Origin: Candidatus Obscuribacterium magneticum
Lineage (GTDB): Bacteria; Elusimicrobiota; Elusimicrobia; F11
Assembly (NCBI GenBank): GCA_020523905.1
Contig: JAJAPZ010000024.1
Location: 1 to 32,394 of the forward strand
Length of the DNA: 32,394 nt
Direction: 5' to 3'
Position 1 is the first letter of the stretch. The number at the start of each line of letters is the position of its first letter. The notes under the pieces were generated by a model. The model was given only the letters and a program-made list of their open reading frames with translations. It made no database searches and was not told the origin of the DNA. This document shows positions 12,982 through 21,737 of the stretch, one piece after another. A program made the position numbers and the translations under genes.

Positions 12982-14163
12982 ATGTATCCTACCCCCATGA
13001 TTAAAAACCGTTATTTGACCGCCCCCATCGCCGACGACCTCAAAAAGAAGATGGTTTTTGTCGGCGGACCCAGGCAAGTGGGAAAGACAACCTTGGCCAG
13101 GACGCTCGTGGGAGCCCAGTTCCGAGAAACCGCTTATTTCAACTGGGACAACAAGCAGGAACGGCGGCGGATGATGGCATCCGAATGGCCCGGGAACGCG
13201 GATCTCATCATCTTGGATGAGATACACAAGTTCAAGGGATGGAAACGGTTCGTGAAGGGCGAATACGACACGCTCAAAGACAAATACAAATTCCTTATCA
13301 CCGGTAGCGCCCGGCTCGACCTTTACCGAAAGGGCGGGGACTCGCTCATGGGTCGCTATCATTACTACATTCTGCATCCCTTTTCGTTGGCTGAAATGAA
13401 CAGCCTGAGGGCTACCACCGAACCATTTCACGAACTTCAGATTGGACCCCGCAGCAAGGGGTTGGACATTTTGGAGAAATTTGGAGGATTTCCAGAACCC
13501 CTTTTTTCCCAGGACGAGCGGACATTGCGCCGTTGGCACAATGAGCGGAACGAACGCCTTTTCCGGGAAGATATACGGGACACGGACGTGGTCCGAGACG
13601 TTAGCAACATGAAACTCTTGAGCGATATGCTGCCAACCAAAGTGGGGTCGCTCCTTTCCGTCAACTCCCTTCGGGAAGACCTCGAAGTCAGCCACCGGGC
13701 GGCATCGCATTGGTTGGACGTTTTGGAATCCTTCCATTACCACTTCCGAATCTATCCTTTCGCCCGAGACACGTTCCGTTCCCTCAAAAAAGAACCGAAA
13801 CTTTTCCTGTGGGATTGGTCGGAAGTTCAGAATGAAGCCACTCGCTTTGAGAACATGGTCGCCTCCCACCTTCTCAAATTCGTCCATTGGTTTCACGACC
13901 GGGAAGGATACAAGGCGAAGCTCAACTTTTTGCGTGACATCTCGAAAAGGGAAGTGGATTTCCTGGTGACGGTGGGTGAGAAGCCGTGGTTCGCTGTTGA
14001 AGTCAAGACCCAGGATGACTCCGCCGCTTCCAATTTGCGATATTTTCAGGAAAGGCTACGGATTCCCTTTGTCTATCAGGTGCTCAAGAAAACGGGCGTT
14101 GATAAATTGGCGGATGGCATCCGCGTTGTCTCGGCGGATCGGTTTCTAGCGAGTCTGACCTAA
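12982..14163 (+). CDS. AAA+ ATPase with C-terminal DUF4143 / PD-(D/E)XK-like domain
   Basis: The 393-residue protein belongs to the AAA_14/DUF4143 ATPases. Walker A is GGPRQVGKTT (from residue 28), Walker B is LIILDEIHKF, and a sensor strand FLITGSARLDLYRKGGDSL is followed by GRYHYYILHPFSLAE. The C-terminal third contains a nuclease-like core: EVDFLV (from residue 324) and AVEVK (E340, K342), matching D-(D/E)-x-K spacing. Such proteins are widespread, multicopy and poorly understood; proposals link them to mobile elements or toxin-like roles. It is the only intact gene of the tRNA-Glu element. Start: ATG 12982 is favoured over ATG 12997; neither has a clear ribosome site, and a TATAGG lies 9 bases upstream. 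Confidence 0.85.
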   Translation: MYPTPMIKNRYLTAPIADDLKKKMVFVGGPRQVGKTTLARTLVGAQFRETAYFNWDNKQERRRMMASEWPGNADLIILDEIHKFKGWKRFVKGEYDTLKDKYKFLITGSARLDLYRKGGDSLMGRYHYYILHPFSLAEMNSLRATTEPFHELQIGPRSKGLDILEKFGGFPEPLFSQDERTLRRWHNERNERLFREDIRDTDVVRDVSNMKLLSDMLPTKVGSLLSVNSLREDLEVSHRAASHWLDVLESFHYHFRIYPFARDTFRSLKKEPKLFLWDWSEVQNEATRFENMVASHLLKFVHWFHDREGYKAKLNFLRDISKREVDFLVTVGEKPWFAVEVKTQDDSAASNLRYFQERLRIPFVYQVLKKTGVDKLADGIRVVSADRFLASLT

Positions 14164-14287
14164 TTTCACCAAACGCCTGCCTTGTCAAATCGTAATGCAA
14201 ACGTTTTAGAGAGCAAAGGACAATCCCGATAGACACATTTTGGACACACTGCCTCGAAAATGATTGATAATCATGGGGGGCGCAAAT

Positions 14288-14330
14288 CCTCTCAAGGCAG
14301 AGATCACGGGTTCGAATCCCGTTGGGGCCG
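14288..14330 (+). repeat. attR-type displaced tRNA-Glu 3' half (43 bp)
   Basis: An exact copy of the tRNA-Glu sequence from anticodon loop to discriminator base. It has no 5' half and cannot form a tRNA. The bases before it (AATCATGGGGGGCGCAAAT) differ from the tRNA, and those after it (CTAAATTG) differ from those following the intact gene. Confidence 0.9.
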
Positions 14331-14355
14331 CTAAATTGTTGATATTATTGTAGTC

Positions 14356-15369
14356 ATGCGTTCGCATAAAATTATCAAAGTTCGTGTTACGGCGGTTTTC
14401 AGAGACAGGTGCCTTCTCCAATTCCCTGATGGAGAACGAACCGCCCAAGTCACAGGGCGTTTCCGCTTCGAGGCAGAGTCTCATGCCGATTTCCCGGCGG
14501 TGGGTGATTGTGTCATGGCATCCATCGAAGGCCCCGATCTTGCGCTGATTCATTCAATTTCGCCCCGAAAGTCCGTCCTTTCACGCAAAGTTGCGGGACA
14601 GGCGACAGAAGAGCAAGTGTTGGCGGCGAACGTGGAATTTGCGTTCATTGTTACTTCCTTCAATGACGATTTCAATCCTCGCCGGATTGAGCGATACCTT
14701 GCTCTTATCAAGGGAGCGGGGGTGGCACCGGTGATTTTGCTAAATAAATCCGACTTGGCCGACCAGAATGACGACCGGTTGGAAAAAGCGTCCCTCGTGG
14801 CGAATGATGCTCCCGTCTATCGGGTCTCCGCCGTGACCGGAGAAGGCCTGGAGAACATTCTCTCTCACCTTAAAAATGGGAAAACAGGAATTTTCCTTGG
14901 AAGTTCAGGAGTTGGGAAATCCACCATCTTGAACCAGCTGCTGGGAAAAGAAATCCAAGCGACGCAAACCATCCGGCTGTCCGATTCAAAGGGACGCCAC
15001 ACCACCACGGCCCGCCAAATGTTTATTCTTCCCAACGGCGGGCTTGTCATCGACACGCCAGGACTCCGGGAAATTCAACTTTGGGGGGATTCCTCTGCTC
15101 TTATTGAAGTTTATGCCGACATTGCACGGTTCGCCGAACAATGTCGATTTCGAGACTGCCGCCATCGGGGCGAGGTGGATTGTGCGGTCGCCCGTGCCTT
15201 GGAGACTGGAGAACTGGCTCCCGGACGGTGGATGGGCTACACCAAGCTTCAGAAAGAGCTTAGCTATCTCAAACGGAAACAGGACCCTGAGCAAAGCGCC
15301 AACTCGAAAAGAAGATGGAAAAGCATTCACAAAAAGATGCGGGATTACATTAAAAGGAAACGGGGCTAA
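14356..15369 (+). CDS. rsgA: Ribosome small-subunit maturation GTPase RsgA
   Basis: RsgA (YjeQ) binds the 30S subunit late in assembly and hydrolyses GTP. The 337-residue protein has an N-terminal OB fold, then a circularly permuted GTPase domain with G4 (NKSD, from residue 130) ahead of G1 (GSSGVGKST, from 182) and G3 (DTPG, from 233), as the family requires. A zinc site follows: C263-x4-C268-x-H270-x5-C276. The C-terminus is very basic (KRRWKSIHKK and KRKRG). It begins only 25 bases after the displaced tRNA-Glu repeat, without a clear ribosome site, so it was probably the gene next to tRNA-Glu before insertion, or was itself acquired there. Confidence 0.93.
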   Translation: MRSHKIIKVRVTAVFRDRCLLQFPDGERTAQVTGRFRFEAESHADFPAVGDCVMASIEGPDLALIHSISPRKSVLSRKVAGQATEEQVLAANVEFAFIVTSFNDDFNPRRIERYLALIKGAGVAPVILLNKSDLADQNDDRLEKASLVANDAPVYRVSAVTGEGLENILSHLKNGKTGIFLGSSGVGKSTILNQLLGKEIQATQTIRLSDSKGRHTTTARQMFILPNGGLVIDTPGLREIQLWGDSSALIEVYADIARFAEQCRFRDCRHRGEVDCAVARALETGELAPGRWMGYTKLQKELSYLKRKQDPEQSANSKRRWKSIHKKMRDYIKRKRG

Positions 15370-15726
15370 AGCGGAGAAAGTTCGACCTCTGTCCCACTTC
15401 ATTAGGATTATTATGGATGGGACTGCACCGGCATTATGGATCAAAATGGAACGGTGCTGTCACAGAGGGGGTCCCAATAAACGCTTAAAAATGCGTCAAT
15501 TCGGGTATTTGGAGCCTTTCGGCCTGGAAGAAAGTTCTGATAGTGCTAACTAAGGGCCGGTCTTCGCCAAACAACGGCTTCGACGGGCCCGGTCGCCACG
15601 GCGGCCAGGCTGCGACAGACTTGTGCGCCGTCATCCGCCGTTGGCGGACAAAGGCGAATTGTGTCGTACCGCTGGAACGTCGAATCAATTTTGCATTCCA
15701 ATGGTTGGCATTGATCACGGAGGAGC
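15370..15726. other. Non-coding stretch with nested inverted repeats
   Basis: No convincing gene. The first part can fold in alternative ways: GTCCCA (15391-15396) with TGGGAC (15418-15423), or CCTCTGT (15386-15392) with ACAGAGG (15462-15468) enclosing GCACCG (15425-15430) / CGGTGC (15452-15457). No T run follows. The remainder (15540-15720) is GC-rich with open frames on both strands but no recognisable protein. A ribosome site (GGAGGA) for the next gene closes it. Confidence 0.4.
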
Positions 15727-17706
15727 ATGAACCCCAATTGGAAATTTAAGTGGGAAAGACTCGCCAATCACACGACCTTGATAAAACCATTTCTGTTCGC
15801 TTGTTTCATGGCGGCGGTCTGGATCACCGACGCTCCCCTCATTAAAAACTGCGCCGCTTTCCTGGACTATTATCAGCGCGATCGCGTGGGGGATACGGGA
15901 GCCCACTTTCTCTTCTCGGCGTACATTCAACTTATCCGCTTATTTAATCCCGGGCATAGTGTCTGTGCCTTGGACCTGATCCTGTGGGAATTCTCAATCC
16001 TCGCCATCCTTTCACTTGTTTTACTGGCTCCGCGAGTTCCGATCCGCGTAACGATTGGCGGGCACGTCTGCTTGTTTCTCGTCTGGCTGATGTTCTTTGA
16101 AATAAATTATTTTGGCCATGCGATCGAATCCTGGGTGGTCATACTCATGGCCATGTTCTTGGTGCATGTTGTTTATTGGAAAGGACGATTAAGAGACTAT
16201 GGGGTCGCATTGTTTTTTGGCCTCGTGCTCGGTTATATCCCCTTGATGCGGCAGTCAGCGAGATTTATTGTGGTGGGTCCGTGTATCCTGGTCGTGGGAT
16301 TTGTCGTTCTGATGATCATCGCAAACGTAGGGTCACGGGACAGAACCCGCCGAACCTGGAATTTCTTGCATTTTCTCGTGCCCGTACTCATCCTTCTCGG
16401 CTGTACGATGACGATTCGTTGGGGTGTCAACAGGTTATGGGCCGTGAAATATGGAAGACCGTTTAAAACACACGGGGTTGGCTATCCCCTATACTTAAGT
16501 TTGGGATTCGCGAACAACCCCTACAATATCGCCTGGGATGACGATTGTGCGGTTGCACACGGACTGCTGATTGACAGGACGCCTTGGTTAGACGATCCGC
16601 ATGGCCAGCGACGATTACAAGAGGAGTGGCTTCTCCGCGTGGCAGAAGATCCGGCCTTGGTGCTGAAGGGGATGGTGGCAAAAGGAGCCTACTTGTTGCG
16701 CACTTTTTCTTGTTCCATCGACCCAAGAAAGATTGAGGCCGATGGAGCCCCTATTAAACCCTCCTGGAGCCTCACCCTTTTAGCGGTTGTTTTCATCGCG
16801 GCCTTCGTTTTCTGTATCCCGATTTTCCGAAGGGCTGGAGAAAACCGCCTGTTGATCCTCATGGCCGGCGCGACGGGCCTTCTGATCTCCAGTGTTTCTC
16901 CCCTCTTAATTGTCGTTCCCTTTTATTTTGGGAGTTGTGTGACCGCGATGTTATCTTTTGTATTCATCCTGGCACCGGCCGTGTTTTTGGTTGGGAAAAG
17001 CGCCACGAATGTTTCGCCGTCACCCCAAGCCGATAGAAACACGCGGGTGTTAAAAATGTTTCTTACCTTATGCCTGACGGCTCTTTTCATCATCGGGATT
17101 TTCACGTGGTTCCGGCGGGAGGTCAACCGTCGGGAGGCTTACGAATTACTGAACGGCCCTCCCGCCGTTAAATTGACCGAACTCGGTTATCGTTACGCGC
17201 ATCGTTTCAACAGATTGCCTGTTGACAAACAACGGGTCATCATCGACCGTTTTCTCTCGCCAGAATACAAAGGGATTGTGTTCCATGCCGGTTCTCGCCA
17301 AGAAGGAAAGGGTGAGATTTTCCGGCCCCTCATGGCATTGCGGGGCGACCGCTCGTTGGCCATTATTGCCCAAATGTCGTCGGAATGGAAAATGGCACTG
17401 CCCAGCCGGGTCCAAGGTCCGCGGAATTCGGTATTAATGGTGCTCAAGAATAAAGATGTGGGCCCGGGCGTCCTCCCTTATTATGCCCCTCCCAATATCT
17501 TCCTTAAAATCTCTGATGCAAACTGGGACGGGTGCTTTCGCCTATTCTTCCTGCCGCAACCAGCCGATTTTGAAGTGGACGCAAAATTCTTTAATGTCAG
17601 CGCACACAATTTCATAGATGGTTCTCATAATGACGGTCTAGTTCTGAGCCGGATTTCCTCCGACCGACTGGTCCGGATAACCCGGGACAACCGTCACCCA
17701 CGATGA
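15727..17706 (+). CDS. Large polytopic membrane protein of unknown function
   Basis: The 659-residue protein has roughly ten to twelve hydrophobic segments between residues 20 and 475, then a soluble C-terminal region (~475-659). It is not a family I can name. Its layout and its neighbours suggest a GT-C-type glycosyltransferase relative, but the usual acidic motif in the first outer loop is not clear; TGAHFLFSAYIQLIRLFNPG and an internal CAVAHGLLIDRTPWLDDPHG are features to search with. GGAGGA precedes the ATG by a few bases, so the start is secure. It is followed after 7 bases by another membrane protein, and the three genes from here to 21606 form a likely operon. Confidence 0.6.
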   Translation: MNPNWKFKWERLANHTTLIKPFLFACFMAAVWITDAPLIKNCAAFLDYYQRDRVGDTGAHFLFSAYIQLIRLFNPGHSVCALDLILWEFSILAILSLVLLAPRVPIRVTIGGHVCLFLVWLMFFEINYFGHAIESWVVILMAMFLVHVVYWKGRLRDYGVALFFGLVLGYIPLMRQSARFIVVGPCILVVGFVVLMIIANVGSRDRTRRTWNFLHFLVPVLILLGCTMTIRWGVNRLWAVKYGRPFKTHGVGYPLYLSLGFANNPYNIAWDDDCAVAHGLLIDRTPWLDDPHGQRRLQEEWLLRVAEDPALVLKGMVAKGAYLLRTFSCSIDPRKIEADGAPIKPSWSLTLLAVVFIAAFVFCIPIFRRAGENRLLILMAGATGLLISSVSPLLIVVPFYFGSCVTAMLSFVFILAPAVFLVGKSATNVSPSPQADRNTRVLKMFLTLCLTALFIIGIFTWFRREVNRREAYELLNGPPAVKLTELGYRYAHRFNRLPVDKQRVIIDRFLSPEYKGIVFHAGSRQEGKGEIFRPLMALRGDRSLAIIAQMSSEWKMALPSRVQGPRNSVLMVLKNKDVGPGVLPYYAPPNIFLKISDANWDGCFRLFFLPQPADFEVDAKFFNVSAHNFIDGSHNDGLVLSRISSDRLVRITRDNRHPR

Positions 17707-17713
17707 CCCCGAC

Positions 17714-19693
17714 ATGAAAAACGTTATCAAGCTTTCGCTCTCCTTTGTGGCGGTGGCCCTCGTATTTTGGGACATCGCCGTCCACCGGCTCCATCTCCCA
17801 GCCCGTTTGCTGGAGCTCCATGCCCAGGGGCGGGTTGCGGGAATTGAGAGAATTGAATTTCTTCTTTATTGGGCGGCCGTCATTCTGATTCCCCTGTTGT
17901 CTGTTTTTCTCACCTGGCTGATCGACCGATTCATCGTCCCATTGAAACCTTTTTTCAAACGTCCCCCATCAAACCCCATCGCCTTTCAACCCTTCCCGGC
18001 AGACGAAAAGGCAAGGACATCAACCTTATGGAAATGGATCTCCCGCGTTGTCTTTGGGCTCCTTTTGCCCTTGATCCTCTATTTCATCTTCACGCCTCCT
18101 CTTCCGACCGCTCCACTCGAATTTGTCGATGAAGGGATAAGGCTGTCCGCCACAAACCAATTCCTTCATGGCCTGAAGCCTTACACCGACATCGCCTTTA
18201 ATTACGGACCCCTCTTTGAAATCGCCCAAACCCGCCTGGCCTTCTCTTTGTTCGGGACCACCGTCTGTGCCCTCCGCCGATTGGACGCGCTCCTCGCTCC
18301 CCTCGGGCTCATCGCCGCCTATTACCTGGGGTTTGCCGCCCTTCGAAACCGCGCTTTACTCTTCTATCTGGCCCTTCTCCTTCTCGGCCGCCCTGATCTC
18401 TGGATATTGCCCCGCGCTGTACTTCCCCTCTTGTCTTTAGCCTCATTTTTGGCGGGATCCCAAGCGGAAAAGAGGATCGCCAAAATATCATTCCTCTTTT
18501 TCGCAGGGCTCATGGCGGCCGCCGCCTTTTTCTACAGCATGGAAGGCGGGTTGGCCGTGATGGCCGCGGTGGCTTCGTATTTCATTCTGCAAGGCGCTCA
18601 TGAAGCAAGGCACAAGACGCTGAAAACAATAAAAGAACCCCTTTGGGCTTTCGCGGGCGGCCTCCTTCTGGTTTTCCTTCCTGTCCTGACGTGGCTCTTT
18701 AGCCAGCACGGGATCGCCGAACTCCCCCGGAACTCCACCTCCATCATGACCAGCCTTGTTTCCGCCTACGGAAAGCCGACCCCGCCTTTGTGTCAACCGC
18801 TCCTGGATTGGGTCCGACATCCACTCCTCCTGTTTCAATTGAATGGTTATTACCAGCGGTGGTGGTTCCCCGTTTTCCTGTACATGATCGTCCTGACGGG
18901 AGGAGCCTGGCAGTCTCTCTTTGGCCGGACAAACCCCAACAGAGCCGGCCTGATTGTGACGGCCCTCTTCGGCCTTTTCTATTTCAACATTGCTCTGGGG
19001 CGGTCGGACTATGAACACTGGCTGAAAGCGACGCCTCCATTCTGGATCCTGGTCGTCCTGCTCATGGACGATCTCCTTCCTCCCCTAAAAAACATTTTTC
19101 GGGAGAGGGACTTTAAAAACACCCTCTCTTGGATAAAAAGCGGCGGCACGGCATGTCTACTTCTATTTTTGACGGCCTTTTCGCTCAGGTCCACACATCT
19201 ACCCGTTGGGCCCCTCTCTTCTCATCACCAGGAACCGACACCCCCAGCCTCCTCCCGATCACAAAACTCCCCCCTTTACCGCGTGGGCGCCCTGGCCCTT
19301 TCCGCCGAAGAAACCGAGACGATCCAGGAAGTGGTCAAACGCCTCTGGTCGCGGGTGTCCAAAGGGGACCCTGTGTATATTTTTACCGACGACGCCTTGT
19401 TCTATTTCCTGGCGGACGTCGTCAATCCCACGCGGTATTCCGTCGCTTCCTGGATATCAAATGAGGCCATGGCCACGGACGTCATCCAGGACTTAGGAAC
19501 AAAACGTCCCCGTTGTCTGTTGGGAATAATGGATGACCAAAAGCGGGATTTGTTCCCGTTCAATGCCCAGGTTCATCGATTCATCAAGGCCCATTACGAC
19601 GTGGCGGAGCAATGGAAAAGATATTTGTTCCTCGTCCCAAAAAACAATGAATCCCAATCCAAAAAAGTAGAATCAAGGCGCCGGAATTTATGA
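17714..19693 (+). CDS. GT-C-like membrane glycosyltransferase candidate
   Basis: The 659-residue polytopic protein starts with a membrane segment, has a second hydrophobic pair, and from ~115 shows features of lipid-linked-sugar GT-C enzymes: PTAPLEFVDEGIRLSATNQF in the first outer loop, with an acidic pair D-E, then GLKPYTDIAFNYGPLFE and about nine further membrane segments. The C-terminal ~150 residues are soluble. The substrate is unknown; mannosyl- or arabinosyltransferase-like activity on lipid or protein is an inference by fold. The gene ends in an ATGA overlap with the DsbD-type gene, implying translational coupling. It has the same length as the preceding gene, without evident sequence similarity. 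Confidence 0.6.
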   Translation: MKNVIKLSLSFVAVALVFWDIAVHRLHLPARLLELHAQGRVAGIERIEFLLYWAAVILIPLLSVFLTWLIDRFIVPLKPFFKRPPSNPIAFQPFPADEKARTSTLWKWISRVVFGLLLPLILYFIFTPPLPTAPLEFVDEGIRLSATNQFLHGLKPYTDIAFNYGPLFEIAQTRLAFSLFGTTVCALRRLDALLAPLGLIAAYYLGFAALRNRALLFYLALLLLGRPDLWILPRAVLPLLSLASFLAGSQAEKRIAKISFLFFAGLMAAAAFFYSMEGGLAVMAAVASYFILQGAHEARHKTLKTIKEPLWAFAGGLLLVFLPVLTWLFSQHGIAELPRNSTSIMTSLVSAYGKPTPPLCQPLLDWVRHPLLLFQLNGYYQRWWFPVFLYMIVLTGGAWQSLFGRTNPNRAGLIVTALFGLFYFNIALGRSDYEHWLKATPPFWILVVLLMDDLLPPLKNIFRERDFKNTLSWIKSGGTACLLLFLTAFSLRSTHLPVGPLSSHHQEPTPPASSRSQNSPLYRVGALALSAEETETIQEVVKRLWSRVSKGDPVYIFTDDALFYFLADVVNPTRYSVASWISNEAMATDVIQDLGTKRPRCLLGIMDDQKRDLFPFNAQVHRFIKAHYDVAEQWKRYLFLVPKNNESQSKKVESRRRNL

Positions 19694-21606
19694 ACTTGCT
19701 TTTGTCCATCATCGTCTTCATCGCCCTCGGGTTTTCTCCGGGTTGCCAGTCCCGTCCCCGCGATTCCGCCGACTCTTCGGGCCCTCAAATAACGGCGGAG
19801 CTTTTGTCCTCCGTTTCTCAAATTAAACCCGGCGACACGTTTCTTCTGGGCGTTCGCTTAACACTTGAAAAAGGCTGGCACGTTTACTGGAAAACTCCGG
19901 GGCAGGCCGGTCTTCCCACGACCGTCACCTGGACAGTGCCGCCGGGAGTCCGCGTTTCCGGTACGCTTTATCCGAAGCCGGAAATATTCGCGGAACCGGG
20001 CGACATCACCACCCTTGGGTACAAAGATCGGGTCACCTTTCTTCACCGCGCGACGGTTGATTCCCGGGCGAGAGAAAACCGCCCCCTCCTTATCAAAGCC
20101 CAGGTGGATTGGCTGGCGTGCAAAACCGCCTGCATCCCCGGGAAAAAGGCCCTGGAAATCGCACTTCCGGTCGGCAAAAAATCCATCATTGATTCTAAAA
20201 ACAAAGCCTTTCTGGATCGAGCCTCCCGGCTCATCCAGAGCGAAGAAGAGGAAAAAGCCGTCCTGGGAAAATACGCGTCGATCATCCGGGAGGAAAACTT
20301 TCTTCAGAGCCTGGGAACCGGCAATGCCGCTGGACAGCTCCCCCTGATTCTCGCTCTCCTTTTTGCTTTCATCGGCGGATTGATTCTCAATGTCATGCCC
20401 TGCATCCTCCCTGTCCTCTCCATAAAAGTCATGCGATTCCTCAAGCAGAGTGACGTTTCCCGAAGTCATGTCGTAAAAGAAAACCTCTTCTTCGCCGGCG
20501 GCGTATGGATCTCTTTTCTCTTACTGGCGACTGTTGTCGCCCTCCTTAAAAGGACCGGCCAGGAAGTGGGGTGGGGCTTTCAATTCCAGGAACCGCGGTT
20601 CCTTGTCGTCCTCGCCGCCGTCGTCTTTGGATTTGCTCTCTCGTTATTCGGTCTCTACGATTTTTCCATCGCTCTACCGTCGGGTCTGACCCAACTCACG
20701 CGGGAAAAAGGTTGGGGGGGCCCTTTTTGGGAAGGCATTCTGGCCACGACCCTGGCCACGCCCTGTTCGGCACCCCTCTTGGGCCCCGCCCTGGGCTTTG
20801 CTTTTTCTCAACCGACGCCTTTCATTTTCCTTTTCTTTCTCATTATCGGGACCGGCCTCGCCGTTCCTTACCTTTTGTTGGCAGCGGCCCCCGGTTGGAT
20901 ACGGATTCTGCCGAAACCCGGCCCTTGGATGGAAATTCTCAAAAAAATTCTCGGCCTTCCGCTTCTGGGGACGAGCCTGTGGCTGATCTCAATTCTCAAC
21001 CGGCAGGTCGGCGTCAATGCCATCATTGGCACGGCACTTCTGCTTGGATCGATCGCGGCGGCGATGCTCATCCTTAAAAAATGGGCCCTTCCCACCCAAC
21101 CTTCCCTTCTTCAATGGGCCGGGCGAATCCTCGGCTTGGGTCTGGTCCTCGTCACCTATGTGACGCTGGTCGAACCCGCCCTTAAAAGCGGTCCCAGCGT
21201 CCCGATCCAACGTCAAAAGCAACAGGAGGGCCTAACGACAGCCATTCCCTGGCAGCCCTTTTCACTTGAGACTCTTCAACAGCGGCTCCAGAAAAACAAA
21301 ACCATCTTTGTCGACTTCACGGCCGACTGGTGTCTGACCTGCAAAGTGAACGAGAAGACGGCTCTAAGCTCTCCCCGCATCGCCCGCCTTTTCTCGGAGC
21401 TGAAAATCGATGCGTTGAAAGCCGATTGGACAAACCGGGACCCCCATATCACGAAGGTATTGAAGCAATTGGGAAGATCCGGAGTCCCGGTCTATGTGGT
21501 GTTCAAGAAAGGAGACGCTGCCCACCCCCTCTTCCTCCCTGAAATCCTGACGGAAGGGATCGTTGAGAGGGCGTTAAAAACCGCCGCCTCATCTTCCACG
21601 CCATAA
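19690..21606 (+). CDS. dsbD: DsbD/ScsB-type thiol:disulfide interchange protein
   Basis: It carries reducing power from cytoplasmic thioredoxin across the inner membrane to periplasmic thiol proteins. The 638-residue protein has an N-terminal export signal with a lipobox-like SPGC, then a DsbD-alpha-like domain with WLACKTAC (C144, C148). A CcdA-like membrane core (~215-500) follows, with MPC (C238, in NVMPCILPVLSIK) and TPC (C359, in TPCSAPLLGPALG). A C-terminal thioredoxin domain has DWCLTCK (C548, C551). All three cysteine pairs needed for the relay are present. Start codon overlap (ATGA) with the upstream GT-C-like gene indicates coupling. It ends before a 29-bp hairpin and faces rmuC. 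Confidence 0.88.
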   Translation: MNLLLSIIVFIALGFSPGCQSRPRDSADSSGPQITAELLSSVSQIKPGDTFLLGVRLTLEKGWHVYWKTPGQAGLPTTVTWTVPPGVRVSGTLYPKPEIFAEPGDITTLGYKDRVTFLHRATVDSRARENRPLLIKAQVDWLACKTACIPGKKALEIALPVGKKSIIDSKNKAFLDRASRLIQSEEEEKAVLGKYASIIREENFLQSLGTGNAAGQLPLILALLFAFIGGLILNVMPCILPVLSIKVMRFLKQSDVSRSHVVKENLFFAGGVWISFLLLATVVALLKRTGQEVGWGFQFQEPRFLVVLAAVVFGFALSLFGLYDFSIALPSGLTQLTREKGWGGPFWEGILATTLATPCSAPLLGPALGFAFSQPTPFIFLFFLIIGTGLAVPYLLLAAAPGWIRILPKPGPWMEILKKILGLPLLGTSLWLISILNRQVGVNAIIGTALLLGSIAAAMLILKKWALPTQPSLLQWAGRILGLGLVLVTYVTLVEPALKSGPSVPIQRQKQQEGLTTAIPWQPFSLETLQQRLQKNKTIFVDFTADWCLTCKVNEKTALSSPRIARLFSELKIDALKADWTNRDPHITKVLKQLGRSGVPVYVVFKKGDAAHPLFLPEILTEGIVERALKTAASSSTP

Positions 21607-21617
21607 GCCCCTCCACC

Positions 21618-21709
21618 GTCATTGCTAACGAAGACAGATGCCATCCTCCTCGCGGAAACGGGGTTCCAGTCCGTGAACACCGGACTGGAACCCCGTTTCC
21701 GCGAGGAGG
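21618..21709. repeat. Repeat element with a perfect 29-bp hairpin
   Basis: Left arm 21645-21673 and right arm 21681-21709 are exact inverted copies (core GCGGAAACGGGGTTCCAGTC) with the 7-base loop TGAACAC. In front lies GTCATTGCTAACGAAGAC (21618-21635), an inverted relative of the word at 1-21 and 10472-10492. It stands between the converging 3' ends of dsbD and rmuC, so it may act as a two-way terminator besides being a dispersed repeat. Confidence 0.75.
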
Positions 21710-21737
21710 AGTCGCCATTCATTGGTTGTTTATAACT

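Larger units (their letters stand above)
12373..14330. mobile_element. Degenerate tRNA-Glu integrative mini-element (about 1.9 kb)
   Basis: Two identical 43-bp direct repeats, the tRNA-Glu 3' half (12373-12415) and a displaced copy (14288-14330), bracket about 1.87 kb. Just inside the tRNA lies a tyrosine-integrase remnant pointing at the tRNA, the usual place for int. The only intact gene is an AAA+/DUF4143 ATPase with its own palindromic upstream region. Before the right repeat comes TGATTGATAATCATGGGGGG, a short inverted word like those flanking the core of many phage and island attachment sites. No working recombinase is present, so movement would need one supplied in trans. A precise excision would leave tRNA-Glu followed 25 bases later by rsgA. 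Confidence 0.82.

Noticed and set aside
14288..14330. A second tRNA-Glu gene
   Set aside because: Only the 3' half is present; the bases upstream cannot supply the D arm or acceptor strand.
14206..14553. Minus-strand open frame with APTGFEPVISALRG
   Set aside because: It is antisense of the displaced tRNA-Glu half and the start of rsgA.
15727..19693. Tandem duplication of two 659-residue membrane-protein genes
   Set aside because: The lengths are equal but the sequences share no evident motifs or order; the match in length looks accidental.
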